NCBI RefSeq assembly: GCF_937001465.1
Contig: NC_064580.1
Coordinates: forward strand, 96,151,432 to 96,215,431
DNA: 64,000 nucleotides
From: Orcinus orca
Taxonomy: Eukaryota > Chordata > Mammalia > Artiodactyla > Delphinidae
Direction of reading: 5' to 3'
The notes under the pieces are model-generated. The model saw only the letters and a program-made list of their open reading frames with translations, was not told the origin of the DNA and did not search any database. Positions 44,936 through 56,544 of the stretch are shown in pieces. Within the stretch, counting starts at the first letter, position 1. Every line of letters starts with the position of its first letter. A program made the position numbers and the translations under genes.

Positions 44936-45087
44936 TAGAAGATTGGAGTATAGATGATTTACAATGTTGTGCTAGCTTCAAGTGTACAGTACAGTGCTTC
45001 AGTTTTTCAGATTCTTTTCCCTTATCGGTCATTACAAAATATCGAGTGTAGTTCCTTGTGCTATACTGTAGGTCCTGTTGGTTGTGT
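44936..45087 (-). mobile_element. Artiodactyl-type L1 3' end, antisense, nested
   Basis: 'tagatgatttacaatgttgt' and 'gtgctatactgtaggtcctg' identify it. An 8-bp duplication cacatttt at 44928-44935 and 45088-45095 marks the site. Confidence 0.85.
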
Positions 45088-45310
45088 CACATTTTGTTTA
45101 TCCATTCATGCACTGGTGGACATTTGGGTTGTTTCCACCTTTTGGCTATTGTGAATAGTGCTGCCGTCAATATTTCTGTAAATGTATCTGTTTGACTGCT
45201 TTGGGGTATATACCTAGAAGTGGAATTGCTGGGTCACACGGTAACTCCACGCTTAACCTTTTGAGGAACTGCCAAACTATTTCCCAAAGCAGCTGTCCTC
45301 CCAGCCTCCC
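45088..45310 (-). mobile_element. L1M-type ORF2 end, antisense, second part
   Basis: 'cattcatgcactggtggaca' and 'agaagtggaattgctgggtc' continue the older L1. Confidence 0.85.
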
Positions 45311-45559
45311 TTTATGTCCCACGCACCTAGGACCTTGAGTAAAGTGACTGGAGACTTGAAGACAAACTGAGGGTTTATAAGTCCAAGGGGAGGGTGGTCA
45401 CTTCTGAGTCCCAGTACTGCACTGGTACCAGCTGAGGAAACTTTGATGGTAGGAGCAGGCCAGAGGAGCTGAGCCAGCAAAGAAGTTTGGGGCAGGGAAC
45501 ATCTTAAGTCAGGAGGTTCTAAAATGCAGTGGATAGTATGTATATAATTCTATAGATCT

Positions 45560-45811
45560 GTAATTTTATATTAAAGAAAATGGAGACATATGTAAAAGTA
45601 GAAAAAGAAAATTATCCGAGTGCATCCATTACCCAGTTTCAACAATTATCAACTCATAGCCAATGTTTTTTTAATCAATACGCCTTATTCTACCTCAAAC
45701 TGCTTCCCCCCCCCATCCTCCCACCACTCACTCTTATACCTGGATGATTTTAAGGGAAATTTCATGTAATTTTAACTATAGATATTTCATTATACATCTT
45801 TAAAATATAAG

Positions 45812-45855
<44 letters not shown>

Positions 45856-45925
45856 CACAATTCCATTATCATATCTATAATCGTTATCAGTAATTCCTTA
45901 ATATTATCGAATACCCAGTCAGCGG
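45560..45925 (-). mobile_element. Ancient L1-like 3' region, antisense
   Basis: 'ttcaacaattatcaactcat' and 'ttccttaatattatcgaata' match the family at 4394-5100. It holds an AT microsatellite. Confidence 0.65.
45814..45854. repeat. (AT)n microsatellite
   Basis: About 20 AT units. Confidence 0.95.
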
Positions 45926-46100
45926 AGCACAGGTTTCTAAGCCAGCCAGAACACAGTTCCAGTCTTGCTTCCACAACATCAATAGCCCTTCTCTGAGCCT
46001 GTTTCATATTGTAAAACGAGGACTATCTTAATAATTCCTAAATCTTCAATAAGGTAATGCATGTAAAGTGCTTACCACAATGCCTGATGCACAATAGTAA
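45926..46100 (+). repeat. MIR SINE, first part
   Basis: 'gtaatgcatgtaaagtgctt' and 'acaatgcctgatgcacaata' are MIR text. It is cut at 46100 and resumes at 46451. Confidence 0.8.
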
Positions 46101-46450
46101 ATCCAGTCCAGAGCCATACCTGTACTACCTGGCCCTTACCCCCCCTGGAAGCAATATTCCTCTGCCTTAATCATCCCAGGACCAGGTACCAGGCAACCAG
46201 AGACCACTCGTATCGCTTAGAGCCTGCTGTAATTATTCAAACTAAGCAGTCCTAACTTGTTACCCTGCCCTGCCTTGCCTGTCCTGCAGAAATGCAGAAA
46301 CTCATAAAGGCCATGGCCTAGGCTCTCCCCTCGCTCCTGTCCCTTTGCCTCCTGACCAACACTGGTGCTTCCCCGTGTGGCTCTGCATGGCGTGGGTGCC
46401 TCCTATTTCTGACCTATGAGTATGATGAACCTTGTTTTCCTGAAAAAAGA
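46101..46450. mobile_element. Unidentified 350-bp insertion in a MIR
   Basis: The 8-bp word aatagtaa stands on both sides (46093-46100 and 46451-46458), and MIR text is restored across it. The insert is GC-moderate and ends in an A-rich run (cctgaaaaaaga). I do not recognise the family. Confidence 0.55.
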
Positions 46451-46500
46451 AATAGTAAGTGCTCAATAAAGTTTAGCTAAGATTATTATTTATTAATAAT
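46451..46500 (+). repeat. MIR SINE, second part
   Basis: 'agtaagtgctcaataaagtt' is the MIR 3' end. Confidence 0.85.
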
Positions 46501-48889
46501 GTAAAATATCTGAGTTGCTATTAAGGTACCTTTAAGAATGGTTTTGGCTTAGAATCAAGAAGCAGATTTGGGGCCTTGCCAACAGATTTTTTTTGGGGGG
46601 GGAAACCCAAACCAAAAGGTGGCTGAAAAAGCTACAGAACACTGGCATATATAGTTTATTCCCCCTGAGATTCCCGTTCATGGTGGTAGAAGCATGTGCA
46701 TATTAAAGAGAGAGGCGAGCGGGCTGGGACATAGGGTGCCAGCTTTGGAACAGATTCCTTGCTCAAGAAATGAAGCCCCAAGTAACCTGGGCGGCCATGG
46801 GCTTAAAGCTCCACCTTGTGGGGACTGGTGCACGAGCTACCCTGCATCTGTGCCTGAGGTCTGGGAATGGAAGGCAGCCTCATCCTGCTGGGTTGCCCTT
46901 AGAATCATTCCCCTGCTTCTGGGGCGGGCTTGCTCTCTGCTGCCTGTTCCAGGCATCAGCTGACAGCTTTTTTAATAAAAATGGAACCCAAAGGAGGGGT
47001 GATAAGGTATCTGATTTTAACCCAAAGTGAGAGAACACCAGATGTTTCATTCTGTCTGAAGGTTCGAGGGAGGAAAAGCAATTAGCAGCTGCTACTGATT
47101 TAGCAACAGACACCTGCTAAATGAAAATCTGTAAAACCGGTCAGGCTTGGCACCAGAAGTGCATACACTGCTTCTCAGGCATTTCTGGGAATTGTAAATT
47201 ATGTTGGCCCAAAGTAGGCGGGGGCGGGGAGATATAGAGGGGGGCTATAAGAAGCGGAACATGTCCATATAGACCAAGGAGTATGCTTTTTTTTAAGATG
47301 ACAGCCACTTAGAAATGGCTACTTGGAGGGTGAATGGAGAGGAAGAGAAGACCATGAATCTTCCAGAAGCTGCCTGGTTCCTCCCTGCTTCTGGTCTGAC
47401 TCACAGGCTGCCCTCTGTGGGGACCGTCCCATGGGAGCAAAGGTCCAGCTAACAGGAGGGTGGGGAGAATGCTGTTTCCCTCCCCCTGCTGATCCAGAGC
47501 CCACCCCTCTCCTCCTTCGAGGGCAGTGAGTCTCAAAGCAGGAGAAACCCACAACTCGCGGATTCACAGCAGCTCCCTGCCCTGTGACAGGTACAGACTG
47601 GTGGCTCCAGGAGCCACCAGGACATCTTTGGCGGGGAAAGGGGTTTATCCGTTAACTTTCTGATTTCCAGGATTCGTTTCCAAGTAGCCATGAATACCGC
47701 TCTCCACTTCCATTTCCCGAGGCACACTGAAACGCAACCAGTGGATACGGTAATTGATGAAGAGGGCTTTAGGGATGTGTGTGTGTGTGCGCATGTGTAG
47801 CCGATGACAAAGAGGGCTAATTTGTAGGTGATCTAGTGTCAGAAGAATTGGGCCACTCCCATTTGGGTATCGAACCACATTCACTGTATGTAGCTGCTGT
47901 TTTCCTGCTCTCCAAGCTAAGCCAGAAGCCAGCTGCAACTTGGGCCAAAGGGATGGGCCCTGTTCTGTTTCCAATCTTGAGCAACGGGATGGCGACTTGC
48001 TCTGCGGAGCAGAGACCAGGGGGGTTGCTGTTGGCAGACGCAGGGCCAGAGCTGTCCATTGTAAAATACGGCCTGGAACTTTATCCTGGCAGGCTGCTTT
48101 CATGTGGTTAAAGACTAAACTCTTAGTTCCAAAGGTGGAACCAGGGAAGATTCTTTTTCCTTTAACTGAGTAGGCCCTTGGGCAAGAAGAGTCGTTCCAG
48201 ATGTGATTCAGTTTTACTTCGCCTGCCCTGCAATGCCAGTGCAGGAGGGAGGAAGGACCAGGGAGGCAAGGGTAGCGGGAGAGCTAGGATCCCCACTGTC
48301 CAGCCAGAACTGGGGGAGCACAGGGGCTAGACAGCATTCCCATCAGTCAGCTCCAATACGTGGAATAACTACAGCACAAATACGTGTCCTGTGACAACAG
48401 GCTGACCTAGAGGGAGATGCAGGGACCCTGTCTATGATGGCATACACGAGGTGCACTCATGGCTCTTATTGAAGCAGCCAGGGATTACTGGGCTACGTGT
48501 ACAAGTCATCCAGCCATTACACTCTTGTAATAGTTCAAACTAGTTTGTGTGTCACAATTCAGATGACCTCTCAGCGCAGAATTACTTATTCTCCTTTAGA
48601 ACCTAAGACCTATAGGCCTCAACTCATTGGAGGAATAATTTTGATCCCTGGTGACCAAAGGAAGCTGTCTCATCCCGAGGTGGTATTTTCTTGGAGGGTC
48701 CAGGCCTTCCATAAGGAGTTTGTTTCTCCAGGGGCCCTGCTGATGAAGGGGGTTGGGTAGAGCGTGAGCCTCCACTCGTCCCAACCTCCGGCACACAGAG
48801 GAGAGTCTGCTTCTTAGCACAGATGTGACTGCTGGATGTCACTTGGTCTGCCACCGTTTGATACAGGTTGTAAACTCCAGGTTGGAGCA
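46501..48889. other. Repeat-poor block, no recognised feature
   Basis: About 2.4 kb with no identifiable transposon, apart from a short TG run near 47776. Frames to 152 codons overlap on both strands, and none shows a domain, a start context or a splice pattern that I trust. Confidence 0.5.
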
Positions 48890-49079
48890 TTTTGTCTTTT
48901 TTTTTCCCCTTCAGTCTAGCCTTTTGGGGGGATTTATTGGATATTTTCCCTTTACTAGTTTAGAAGTTATACACACTATTTCAGTTATTGTTTTTTTTAA
49001 TGTTTATCCTACCAATGTTAACATAAATACCCAGTTCTAGAGTCAGTCAGACTTTTTCTCTCAAATAATACAAGGATCT

Positions 49080-49429
49080 TATAACATTTTTTTGGTCATA
49101 GTTTTACTGAGTTTATTCACATAGCATGAAATTCACTCATTTAAAGTGTAGAATGTAAAGTTTTTTAGTATATTCACAGAATCGTGCAACCATCACTACA
49201 ATTAACTTTTAGAACATTTTTATCAACCCCAAAAGGAAAGCGTAACTGCTTAGCTATCATCTCTCTGTCCCCTTACAGCGCTCCCCAACTCCTGCCCGCC
49301 CCCAGCCCTAAGTAACAACTGATCTAATATCTATCTCTATAGATTGGCCTGTTCTGGACATTTCCTATTAATGGAATCATAAAATATTTGTCCTTCTGTG
49401 TTTGGCTTCTTTCACTTAGCATAATGTTT
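49080..49429 (-). mobile_element. L1M-type 3' UTR, antisense, first part
   Basis: 'aacatttttatcaacccc' and 'ctttcacttagcataatgtt' are old L1 text. It is split by a tiny L1. Confidence 0.85.
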
Positions 49430-49522
49430 GAAAAATTTTTATTGGAGCATAGTTGATTTACAGTGTTGTGTTAGTTTCAGGTGTACAGCAAAGTGAATCA
49501 GCTATACATATACATATATCCA
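49430..49522 (-). mobile_element. Very short L1 3' end, antisense (93 bp)
   Basis: 'ggagcatagttgatttacag' is the artiodactyl-type L1 end. Perfect 14-bp duplication ttagcataatgttt at 49416-49429 and 49523-49536. Confidence 0.93.
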
Positions 49523-49536
49523 TTAGCATAATGTTT

Positions 49537-49830
49537 TGAAGATTCATCCATGTTGTAGCATCTATTAATATTCCGTTTCTTTATACTGGCTAATAAAATT
49601 CAATTGTATGGATATGCCATATTGTTTTTTATCCATTCACCTGTTGGTAGACATTTGGATTGTTTCCACTTTATGGCTGTTGTGAATAATGCTGCTATGA
49701 ACATTGATGTGTAACTTTTTGTGTAGACATGTTTTTGTTTTTGTTCTTTTTTACTCTTGGGTCTATCCATAGGAGTGTATACGCTGAGAAATGGGGTTAC
49801 AACCTGATTCTTCTGCATGTGGACCTTATA
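49537..49830 (-). mobile_element. L1M-type ORF2 end, antisense, second part
   Basis: 'catccatgttgtagcatcta' and 'gtgaataatgctgctatgaa' continue the older L1. Confidence 0.85.
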
Positions 49831-51350
49831 ATATTTTAACTCTATTCATCACCCTCAACTTATATGCTTATGTTGTCATGTATTTTAATTCTGTATTATT
49901 TTAGCTTTTCTTTTAAAAATAATACAAGACATTATTATTTTATGAAAAAAATGTTCATTTAGATTTACCTACATAATTACCACTTTCTTTGCTCATTATT
50001 TTGTATTGTGTCTATTTGACATTAGTTTGCCTTTGCTGGAATTATATTCTTTAGAATTCCCTTTAGAGATGATCTGCTGATGACAAACCCTCTTAGTTTT
50101 TCTTTGCCTAAAAATGTTTGTATTCCTTCTTCATTCTTGAAAGATATTTTCACTGGATATAAAACTCTTCGTTCATAATTATTTTTCTCCCAGCACGGTG
50201 AAGATGTAATTTTACTATATTCTGTCTTCCACTGTTGCCTTGAAAAGTCATTGGTCAGTCTTAACTTTCACTCCTTGGAAAGTAATCTCTTTTCTTTCTG
50301 ATTGGTTTTAAGATCTTCTCTTTGTCTTTGGCGTTCTGCAGTTTTACTAGGGTTTGTTTCAACGTTTATTTGTTCTGGCTTATTCTGTTTGAGAGACTGT
50401 GGGTACATGTCGTTCTTCAGGTTTCTGAACATTCTTAGCTATTATGCCTTCAGCTATTTTGTCTGTCTCCTCTTCTTCTTCTAGGACTATGTTTAGAGTT
50501 ATGTTAGTTCATCTTACTCTGTCTTCCACATCTCTTAATCCTTTTTGTTCCTATCTTCCACTATGCCTTGTCTACTATGTTGCATTTTGGATAATTTCTT
50601 CAGCTCTATATTCCACTTATCTCTTTAGCTGTCTAATCAGTAACTAAACATATCAGTTAAAACTATCAATAGAGTTTTTCATTTCAATTATTTTTCCCTT
50701 TTCCAAACCTAAACATAGTCTATAACTATTCTGAGGTCCTTAAAGCTCTGTTTTTACTGGCTCTTGGCTTATTTACTTGTGTGTTTAGGTTTTGTTTTAA
50801 ATATTACTGTTGTTATTGTTCTTTTATTGTACATTGCTTATTTTCTTTAAAATGTTATTTGTGGGAATTTTTTGAGTCCTGGATTTCTCTAGAGAGGATT
50901 TGTCTTTGTTCCTGCCAGGCACTTGAGGGCTACCAGTCTGGAATCGTGCTAAATAAAGCTCTCAGCCTAACATTTTTGGATTACCCAAGTAGTATCAATT
51001 TAGAGTGCAAACCCACACGAGGGCTGGCTTCTGGTTCCAGGATTTTAGTGGAACTAACTAGTTTCTTCCCCTACTACCCCAACTCATCGTTAAGATTTGA
51101 GACTGGATTTTCCTTACCATTCTAGGGGTGGGGTAATTTGTATCTGCAGTACACCTTTACACTGAAGTGTGGCTTTTTGGGGTCATAGATCTCTTTAAGT
51201 ACTAACTAGCTTTTGTTATTACCAGAAATGGAAGTCCGGGTCTTGTTTCCCAGCCCTCTTATGTCTGTGTCCTTCCTGTTGGGGGCAGTCAGGAGGATGT
51301 TCTAATTCTATTCATTGGTTTGGTCATCTATCTGTTCTCAGTGCTCTCCT
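49831..51350 (-). mobile_element. HAL1-like LINE, antisense
   Basis: 'ggaattatattctttagaat', 'tgaaagatattttcactgga' and 'gactgtgggtacatgtcg' match the HAL1/L1 ORF1-type region in reverse. Strongly decayed. The right boundary is uncertain. Confidence 0.6.
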
Positions 51351-51559
51351 GAAATATCTCTATATAAGTTGATAAATACCTACTATATGTCTGTCTAGTA
51401 TTGTACTAAGTTCTATGAGGTATCTGGTAGCTATTTAACCTGTCATGTAGCTAACAAAACATTAATATTAGAGGTCATGAGCCCTTGGGGCACTGATTTA
51501 AACCATCTTTTGATTTCTGAGCCCTTCTAAACCCTAGAAATCAGCATTTAGAGTGAGGT

Positions 51560-51672
51560 GGGTATAAGTGCATGAAGGCAGGGACCGTTTGTATCTTGTT
51601 CATAATAGTTGACACATAAGAGGTGCTTAATATATATTTGTGGATTGATTGATTGATTGAATGAATGAATAT
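51560..51672 (+). repeat. L2 LINE 3' end with GATT/GAAT tail
   Basis: 'catgaaggcagggaccgttt' and 'gacacataagaggtgctta', then a (GATT)n(GAAT)n tail, are the L2 end. Confidence 0.88.
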
Positions 51673-51889
51673 GTTGGTGTCTCGGAGGTCATGGAGGTGG
51701 ATTCCAGTGTTGATTAGTTCCCTTGGCAATATAGTTAGAAGATTCCAGGTCTGGGTTCACATAGTGGGTATGGAAGAGAGAGGATAATATTTCAGTAGCA
51801 GGGGATCAAACCATCATGGATTTGAGTCATTTGTAAATCAAGGGTTTCCTCTGTACTGTAAAGGGCCTCAGCATGTATCAGGGTACTAT

Positions 51890-52135
51890 AATGTAGGTCA
51901 GTGGGTAGGAACGTGGACTCTGGAGTCAGATTGCCTGTCTTATATCCAGGCTCTGTAACTAACCTGGGGCCAGTTATTAATCTCTCTGTGTCTTAATTCC
52001 TTCATGCAAAGAAAGGGGGTTATAGCATTTATCTTATAGAGTTGTTTTAAGTGTTAGTTAATACAAGTACTTAGGACAGTGCCTAGCCGAGAAGTGCTAT
52101 GTACGAGCAATTAGTAATGATTATTATTCTCTTTA
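51890..52135 (+). repeat. MIR SINE
   Basis: 'cgtggactctggagtcagat' through 'acagtgcctagccgagaagt' gives a nearly full MIR. Confidence 0.92.
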
Positions 52136-52254
52136 TTGTGGTTTTGAACACTAGTCACATCAATATTCTTGTCAGTACATTTTCCTGGGAACTGCCCAGG
52201 AAAATATTTCTGTGAGAAAATATTCTAATCTCACACCTACCATTTAGACTTCTG

Positions 52255-52460
52255 GAGGCTGACCTACTGTAGTATTTCCCCAAGCGTAAGTTAAGCACTC
52301 CTCCATCCAGATTAGAATGCTGGGCCCCATCCTAGTAGGTCGAAAGGATTCTTTCTCTAAAAATTAGTGACGAAAATCAAGATTCTGCACATTCTCTGTG
52401 TGTTGGATTAGCCAGGAGCTGCTGTGAGTCTTAAGTTCATCACCCTTCAGTGCTCGTAGA
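52255..52460 (-). mobile_element. MER5-like relic, weak
   Basis: 'tagaatgctgggccccatcc' followed by 'gattctgcacattctctg' suggests a MER5-type element; orientation uncertain. Confidence 0.4.
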
Positions 52461-53624
52461 AAACCTGGGAGCAGGCTTGGAGACTGGGAAGGGATTGAGA
52501 ATGGGAGAGTTAAACAGAAGAGAAGAAAAGAAGTAGAAAGAGAAGTGAGCAGAGTCTACTCATGTCAGGAGGTTGTCAAATACCAACTTTCGGCCTCTTC
52601 TCAAGGGTCATGCCTCAAGGGGTCATGTGACGTTTGCCTCCCCTTGATTTAGGGATTCCTGAACCTGTCTCCAGCTTGTAGCTTGTAGCCTGGTGTTGGA
52701 GACAACAGGGCAGGGAGGCCTGCCTTACAAATGGCTGCCTGGCACACTGGTTGCCTTCAAGCAAGGGCCCCCAAGGAGTAGAAGATTAACCAGACTCCAT
52801 GGTTGGTTGGTTGAGGGAAGTGGGCTGTTTACTGAGTGCCCTTGAGCTGTTTTGACTGGGCTAAGAGCCAAATCTCAGATGTGTTTGTCCCTCCCTTTGC
52901 TCTAGTGCTAGTGTGGGGTTGGCCTTATTTCAAGCCATCTGATGCTCAAGTCCTTTGAAGGCGCTAAAATCGAGCCAGATGGCATCACAGACTGCTTGGG
53001 CTGATGAGGGACTGGAAGTTTAGTACCTTTCCTCTCGTCCCTTCCACTCTGCATGGCTCACATTTTCTGTGTGGAATCTGTAACCCAAGGCCGAGGAGAA
53101 CGAGGCCTTGGTCCTGTCAGTGGTGCAAAAGGTCCTCGTGGGTCCCCTTGTCACACACCCTGAGCAGGGAGGCCAGCCCTGGCTCAGTCATTCCGCAGGT
53201 GTGGTTTGGCCTCCACACACAAGCTGACTGTCTTTTGACTTGTAGCTGCCCTGGTTCCTCTGTAGGGCTTTTGCACAATCTCTGTCATTAGCCTTTCCCC
53301 TGAGTTCTGTGGAAAGAGCCATACAAATATTTACTTTCCCTCCTTGAGTAAAAAGTCAAATAACGTGTTCAGGGCTGGACTTCTATGTCCTGAAGTACCT
53401 TCTTGTGTACTCAAAGCTTCTCTCCTTTTTCCACATGAAATTCGAGCTTTGGCTCAGTCTGAAGAAGTAGTAAATCTGGTTTTGGTGACTGGAGCCCCCC
53501 TAGGGTCTTGGATGGCTAGTGCCCATATGGTGGTAGCTGGGTGTAGGGTCAGGCCTTCAGGCTTCACAGTAGACCCTATTTCTGTTCCATCAGGGGAACA
53601 GCCTGGTGTTTTGATATATAATAG
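52461..53624. other. Repeat-poor, no recognised feature
   Basis: About 1.2 kb. Frames of 95 and 98 codons at 53004-53291 and 53344-53640 carry no recognised domain. Confidence 0.5.
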
Positions 53625-53735
53625 ACAACAGTGGTTTTAAGGTTATGCATTCTGGAGCCAGGTTGCCTGGGTTCACATCCTGGCTCAGCCTTGAGACCTT
53701 GGGCAAGTTATTGAATGAAACCCCTACCACTTTTT
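53625..53735 (+). repeat. MIR SINE, first part
   Basis: 'tctggagccaggttgcctgg' and 'gagaccttgggcaagttatt' are the MIR 5' half. Confidence 0.9.
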
Positions 53736-54405
53736 CTTTTTAAACAGACCTTTGGTGCAAAGGTCTGTTTAAATCATAAATCATATTTATAATTCTCGAT
53801 TCATAACAAGCTTCAACATTGGTCCGTTTATGGCATGCTTTAATTTTATTCATGAGTACATTTATTTATTCATGGAGAGTATTATAAACAACTATGAACT
53901 CAACCCAACAACTAGCCACGTTGATAATAACTTACCGACGTGAGCCTATGTGCTTCCCCCACCCTGCTCCCTACGTCCGTGCCCACCACTGTGAACCACT
54001 AGCCTCAACTTCGGCTATGATTCCTTTTCTCTTTTTAAAAGTAATCTTATCCCTCTTCTCATGTACACAGAAAAATAAATATATATATTATGTACATTAT
54101 ATATAATAAAATATATAATATTTTATATATGTAAAACAGTCCTAAATAAGGTATTATATAATTGTAGTTGCTTTTCGATCCTTATGAAAAGGGTATTATG
54201 TTGTATGTAGTCTTCTGGGATTTGCCTATTTTAGTCAACATTCTGTTTGTAAGATGCATCCCTATTATTGAGTATAAGTGTAGTTACATTTTCACTGTGG
54301 TGTAACATTCCATCGCAGAAACATACCACAGTGCCTTTCTTCATTCCCTTCGTGATGGGCATTTTGCTGTTGCCGGTATCTTGCTATTACAAGAAACCGG
54401 CCTGT
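53736..54405 (-). mobile_element. Ancient L1 (L1ME-like), antisense, inside the MIR
   Basis: 'ttctgtttgtaagatgcatc' and 'gtgtaacattccatcgcaga' are old L1 text in reverse. It contains an AT-rich stretch at 54074-54130. It separates two halves of one MIR. Confidence 0.65.
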
Positions 54406-54535
54406 CCTCAATTTCCTCATCTTAAAATTGGAGAATAAAAATAAGAGCTACCTCATAAGTATGTGATGAAGATGAAAGGAGTTAATACTTGTGAAGTGCT
54501 TAAAACAGTGCCTGGCTCATAGCACACGTTTGACC
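54406..54535 (+). repeat. MIR SINE, second part
   Basis: 'ctcaatttcctcatcttaaa' and 'acagtgcctggctcatagca' continue the MIR; a last scrap is at 54942-54970. Confidence 0.88.
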
Positions 54536-54746
54536 AGTGTATTCGTTTCCTCGGGCTGCCATCGCCAATACCACAGACTGAGAAGCTTAAATGACAGAAA
54601 CATTTCTTCACAGTTTTGGAGGCTACAAGTCTAAGGTCAAGGTTTCAGCAGTGTTACTTTCTTCTGAGGGCCTCCCTCTTTGGTCCTAACCTCCTCTTCT
54701 TATAAAGACACCAGTCAGACTGGTGTATATATATATATATACACCA

Positions 54747-54807
<61 letters not shown>

Positions 54808-54941
54808 ATAAGGTCTCATATAACCTTATTTTATCTTAATTACATCTGTAAAGGATCTCCAAAGAGTCAAGTTCTGAGGCACTGGGGGTTGGGGCTTCAA
54901 CATACAGATTCTGGGGAGACACAACTCAGCCCATAACGGTC
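54536..54941 (+). mobile_element. MER-type dispersed repeat with an AT palindrome
   Basis: 'cacagttttggaggctacaa' and 'ggggcttcaacatacagatt' are text of a common medium-reiteration repeat whose family I cannot name. A second, diverged member is at 58857-59135. An expanded AT tract sits in its middle. Confidence 0.65.
54708..54804. repeat. Palindrome plus long (AT)n
   Basis: 54719-54748 is a perfect 30-bp palindrome with arms actggtgt / acaccagt around an AT core. Another acaccagt lies at 54708-54715. About 56 bases of pure AT follow. Confidence 0.95.
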
Positions 54942-55048
54942 AGTAAGTATAAGCTATTATGACCGTCATTATCTCCATCATTACAGCTCAGGAAAATGCA
55001 ACAGACTTGTTATGACATAGCCCCTGGGAGTACTCAAAAGTTAGCTCT

Positions 55049-55096
55049 TACTACTACTACTGCTACTACTATTATTATCATCATTATTATTATTTG
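55049..55096. repeat. Trinucleotide (TAC)n / (ATT)n repeat
   Basis: CTACTACTACTGCTACTACT then ATT/ATC triplets. Confidence 0.85.
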
Positions 55097-56140
55097 GTCA
55101 GAAGCCCAGAGTTTTCTTCCCTGCCTTTTCAGAAATGACTTTTGATGCCAGCAACAGTACTAAAGAATGGCACTCTGTGGTTTCCCAGGATGATAGGCAG
55201 CAGCTCCTAAGTCTGTTAGAGGTGAGAGGAGAGGAGCTACGAGGTTTCATTGTCACCTTGGTTAAAGGAAACTAACCAAGCAAAGGGAGGCCTTGCGGGC
55301 GAGCCAGTGGCTGACTGACCCGAAATTGCCACTCAGTAAAGTTCTGTGGGCTTGCCAGGCCTGGGCTGCTGTACCAGGAAATACACTTACACAAGTAACT
55401 GCACCACCAGAGCAAACAACGTCTTTCATGGGCTTAGAATATTTTGTTTGACATTAGGGAGCTGGCTAGCAGCCACAACTCTGCTCTCCTGCTCTCCCTC
55501 TGGAAGGCTCTGAGCACCGAGGAGGAAGTAAGGAGTAGCCCTGATAGGATCTGGACTCCAAAAGGAAGGAGCAGCTCCCCCGCGCCAGTTGCCCACCCCT
55601 CCCTCTCTCCACATCAGACCTTGAGTGTAAGATGGAATTCCATGTGCCTGGCAGGACTGTGGGCATCTGTCCGTACTGGGGCTTGGGAGTGGGCTCACAA
55701 GGGAAGATACAGTGAGAACAAGGGACTTGGGAGGGAGTCTCTAATGTGCTCTGTTGTAGTTTTTCTTATGTCAGGGTTTCCGAAAGCAAGCTCATCGCAC
55801 GAGGTCAATGGTGCTGAAGCAGGGCAGTAGAGGGCTGCCGCTCGCTCAGGCAAAACAGCGCCGTCTGTCCTGCTGTGGTAGCTTTTATGAAAGCATTATC
55901 TAGGTTGACACTTTAAGACTTGTTTTCTTAACATTCCAGAAATGCCAAAGTAGCAACATATGCTTTTATTGATTATACAAGCAACAGTGGGCTTTCTTGA
56001 AGACATGCCGTGCTTCGTCCTTGAGCGCAAGAGCAGCACAAAGTTCGCACCATTATTTTGATTATACTGAAGTAGCACAAGGACATTTCCTTGCGTTCCC
56101 ACCACTCTGATTATACTGAGGACATCTCATGGATCAGTGC
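55097..56140. other. No recognisable feature
   Basis: About 1 kb without a clear repeat. Short duplicated phrase 'gattatactga' at 56060 and 56109 near the minisatellite. Confidence 0.5.
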
Positions 56141-56154
56141 CCAAAGCACTCAAT

Positions 56155-56333
56155 GCTTATTCGCAGGCCCCAGGTTTGCCGGGGGTTGGGGGGGGCTCAA
56201 AGCAATCAGGACTGTTCACAGCTCTGGCTTATTCGCATGCCCCCGGTTTGCCAGGGGGGCTCAAAGCAATCAGGACTGTTTGCAGTTCTGGCTTATTCAC
56301 CAGCCCCCAGTTTGCTGGGGGGGCGGGGGCTCA
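56155..56333. repeat. Minisatellite, 64-bp unit, about 2.7 copies
   Basis: 'ctcaaagcaatcaggactgt' starts at 56196 and again at 56260. The 'ggcttattc...tttgc' and G-run part occurs three times, each closing with a G-rich run. The small open frames that cross it (SNQDC, GLPGG repeats) follow from the repeat. Confidence 0.93.
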
Positions 56334-56544
56334 TGGGTCACGTCTCCTTTCCATGTCCTCAGTTATTCCACTACAGTGCTCAGATTAAAAACTAGAAAAA
56401 ATTCACACTAATCACCCTTAATAGCTTAATGCATCCTCCTGGTTAAGGATGCCTGCAATACAGAGATAAGAAGAATATAACGTGAAAATTCTCCTCCACC
56501 CACTCCCCAGAGATAATTGCTGCTAAGGTGTACATTCCTCTTGT

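Noticed and set aside
56091..56411. Three overlapping + frames with repeated peptides
   Set aside because: They are the three readings of a 64-bp minisatellite, not a repeat protein.
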